Below, piece by piece: positions 62,579 to 64,000 of a DNA stretch of 64,000 nt (position 1 is its first letter; every line of letters begins with the position of its first letter). Position numbers and translations under genes: made by a program. The stretch is from an uncultured Jannaschia sp. (lineage in GTDB: Bacteria; Pseudomonadota; Alphaproteobacteria; Rhodobacterales; Rhodobacteraceae): NCBI RefSeq assembly GCF_947503795.1, contig NZ_CANNEZ010000001.1, positions 2,223,001 to 2,287,000 of the forward strand, written 5' to 3'. The notes under the pieces were generated by a model. That model was not told the DNA's origin, made no database searches, and saw only the letters and a program-made list of their open reading frames with translations.

Positions 62579-62919
62579 CTAGCGGTGCTGATCGATGAGC
62601 ACCGGATTGCCGTCGGGATCGCGCAGGATCAGGGGGGCGGTGCCGTCGGCGTCGCAACCGCTCTCGGGCGTCAGCGCGGCTGCGACGAGGCACGCCCGGA
62701 TCGCGCGGATGTCGTCGAAGGGACCGGGGACGTCCCTGCCCTCGACCGTCCAGCCCGGATTGAAGGTCAGCGTAATGGCCTCGATCATGCCGGCGAAAAG
62801 GTCCAGCGTGGTCGAGCCCTGCCGCAAGATCAGCCAGCCCCGTTGGGCGACGCCGCGAGATCGGCCACGTTCAGGCTCAGGGGAAAGGCGCCGAGGTCCT
62901 TCCGACGCTCCAAGCCCAT
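62579..62919 (-). pseudogene. Frameshifted and internally deleted VOC family gene
   Basis: The upstream piece starts at 62919 and reads MGLERRKDLGAFPLSLNVADLAAS, the usual opening of small glyoxalase-like VOC proteins, but runs into a stop at 62830-62832. A second frame continues with GWLILRQGSTTLDLFAGM, LTFNPGW and ends in RDPDGNPVLIDQH, the usual C-terminus. The roughly 16 residues expected between AAS and AQ-GW (the FYE-LGF helix and strand) are missing. The break near 62845-62850 therefore combines a deletion of about 47-50 bases with a frameshift. The gene is almost certainly inactive unless the region was mis-sequenced. Confidence 0.75.
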
Positions 62920-62993
62920 GGGAACGCCCCAACTTACCTGCCCGGCGGGTATTCGCCAAATCGGCGCTTCGGTCACGGCATACTGACGGCAAT

Positions 62994-63022
62994 CCGTCAT
63001 CTCACCGTAACATCACCGTCAT
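62994..63022 (+). promoter_or_regulatory. Three-unit Pho box upstream of phoX
   Basis: ccgtcat (62994-63000), ccgtaac (63005-63011) and ccgtcat (63016-63022) recur at exact 11-base steps with 4-base spacers. PhoB boxes are direct repeats of CTGTCAT-like heptamers at 11-base steps, so PhoB-P binding and activation in phosphate starvation is expected. The last repeat is 76 bases before the start codon. A weaker fourth unit (ctgacgg, 62983-62989) precedes them. Confidence 0.75.
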
Positions 63023-63098
63023 GATCGCCCGCGATCCTCCCCGCGCCATCGGGGGGCATCGCCCACCCGGCCCTATCCCTCTGCCAGGAGAATTTGCG

Positions 63099-64000
63099 AT
63101 GAAAGACCTCGAACATCTCAGCGCCGACGAATGGGACGAGATCCGCTCGCCCCGCCCCGAGACCACCGATTTCGACCGCGTGGTCGAGCGGGCCCTGTCG
63201 CGACGCGGCTTCATGAAGGGCGTCCTGGCCTTCGGGTCGGGCGCGGCCGTGATGGGATCGGGCCTCCTGACCTCGACCTCGGCCCGCGCGCAGGAGGCGG
63301 CAAATTTCGCCTTCGAAGGCATCCCGATCCAGACCGATGGCACCGTGCACGTGCCCGATGGCTATGACTGGCAGGTGCTCGCCCGCTGGGGCGACCCGCT
63401 CTTCTCGGATGCCGAACCCTTCGACCCCGAGACCGGCATCACCCTCGCCTCGTCCGACCGCGTCTTCGGCGAGAACACCGACGGGATGGAGACCTTCACC
63501 GTCGACGGCCGACAGCTGATCGCCGTGAACCACGAATACGCCAACGTCTCGACCAACCTGCCGTGGAAGGGCGACAACGCCTTCACCGCAGATGACGTGA
63601 CCATCCTTCAGAACATCCAGGGCGTCACCGTCATGGAAGTGGCCGAGGGCGCGGACGGCTGGGAGGTGGTGGTCGACAGCCCCTACAACCGGCGCATCCA
63701 CCACAACACGCCGATGACCATCGCGGGGCCCGCCGCCGGGCACGACATGCTGAAGACCGAGGACGATCCGACCGGCACGATGGCGCTCGGGACGATGAAC
63801 AATTGCGGGTCCGGCAAGACGCCGTGGGGCACGTATCTGACCTGCGAGGAGAACTTCAACGGCTATTTCGGCGTGGCCGACCCGGAGATCGAATTCTCGG
63901 CCTCCGAGGGCTTCGCGCGCTACGGCATCGGCGCCGAGGGCCGCTACGGCTACGAGCTGCACCAGGCGCGCTTCGACGTCCGCCAGACCCCGAACGAGCC
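63099..64000 (+). CDS. phoX: PhoX-type alkaline phosphatase, N-terminal part (3' end outside window)
   Basis: The ATG at 63099 has an aggag site 8 bases upstream. The N-terminus has a twin-arginine signal (SRRGFMKGVLAFGSGAAVMG, cleavage after SARAQ), so the folded enzyme goes to the periplasm. Following features fit the DUF839/PhoX family: HVPDGYDWQVLARWGDPLF, ENTDGMETF, LIAVNHEYANVSTN, MTIAGPAAGHDMLKT, NNCGSGKTPWGTYLTCEENFNGYF. PhoX hydrolyses phosphate esters using calcium and iron. About 300 residues are visible; a full PhoX has roughly 550-650. Phosphate-starvation control by PhoB is likely from the three-unit Pho box. Confidence 0.92.
   Translation, partial: MKDLEHLSADEWDEIRSPRPETTDFDRVVERALSRRGFMKGVLAFGSGAAVMGSGLLTSTSARAQEAANFAFEGIPIQTDGTVHVPDGYDWQVLARWGDPLFSDAEPFDPETGITLASSDRVFGENTDGMETFTVDGRQLIAVNHEYANVSTNLPWKGDNAFTADDVTILQNIQGVTVMEVAEGADGWEVVVDSPYNRRIHHNTPMTIAGPAAGHDMLKTEDDPTGTMALGTMNNCGSGKTPWGTYLTCEENFNGYFGVADPEIEFSASEGFARYGIGAEGRYGYELHQARFDVRQTPNE

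Overview
The window is one contiguous, gene-dense stretch of a GC-rich chromosome. It reads as an alphaproteobacterium of the Rhodobacterales (Rhodobacteraceae/Roseobacteraceae). Indicators are the Hsp20-DUF1150 pair, a fused ATP sulfurylase/APS kinase, a manganese-type pyrophosphatase, an rpoH with an intact RpoH box, trxB divergent from an Lrp-family gene, rluD divergent from a DUF6476-type gene, a short Hint-domain protein, and dispersed intergenic elements with a TATTT core. I found no rRNA, tRNA, CRISPR array, insertion sequence, phage gene or replication origin. No genus can be fixed from the sequence alone.

Layout. 0-9.6 kb: the end of a DUF2726-like gene with a UUCG terminator, a secreted protein of 18 MORN repeats, NAD synthetase, an inverted pair of dispersed elements, a VOC/hydroxyacid reductase pair, two aminotransferases, two small membrane proteins, YgfZ and a DUF1992 gene. 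9.8-15 kb: oligoendopeptidase F, peptidyl-tRNA hydrolase, DUF2332, a serine hydrolase and DUF2237. 15-17.1 kb: a set of three secreted PepSY-like proteins with extreme low-complexity tails around a membrane-anchored LuxR regulator. 17.2-26.7 kb: trpB diverging from rpsA-ihfB-lapA-trpF, then a minus-strand group with a dienelactone hydrolase, a DUF2130 nuclease-like protein, cmk and aroA. 26.8-34.5 kb: an acetyltransferase, a Tat lipoprotein metallo-hydrolase, trmB, purE-purK, DUF465, Hsp20-DUF1150, an orphan receiver and sat-cysC.

34.7-51.6 kb: trxB/lrp-ridA, a 53-residue membrane ORF, ppaC, DUF2161, a DMT permease, a NUDIX hydrolase, a secreted lipase-like protein, a TPR-sulfotransferase, a Hint protein, a HAD protein, then overlapping runs maoC, ribF-ycgN-ltaE and lgt-midA-pgeF, and a 43-residue ORF with a bidirectional terminator. 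51.7-55.5 kb: five overlapping minus-strand genes (MOSC, mercaptopyruvate sulfurtransferase, class I aminotransferase, VOC, TSUP permease) that look like one sulfur-handling operon. 55.7-64 kb: rplY, NAD(P)-binding and Gfo/Idh oxidoreductases, a DksA-like zinc finger, DUF1428, rpoH, rluD, LysE/Lrp, a broken VOC gene and the start of a Tat-exported PhoX phosphatase behind a three-unit Pho box.

How the parts connect. Sulfate activation (sat-cysC) makes pyrophosphate that ppaC can remove. RpoH encoded at 59 kb probably drives Hsp20 at 31 kb through a sigma32-like promoter. PhoB probably drives phoX. The candidates for undescribed biology are the PepSY/LuxR cluster at 15-17 kb, the sulfur operon at 51.7-55.5 kb, and the two small ORFs at 36.9 and 51.4 kb.
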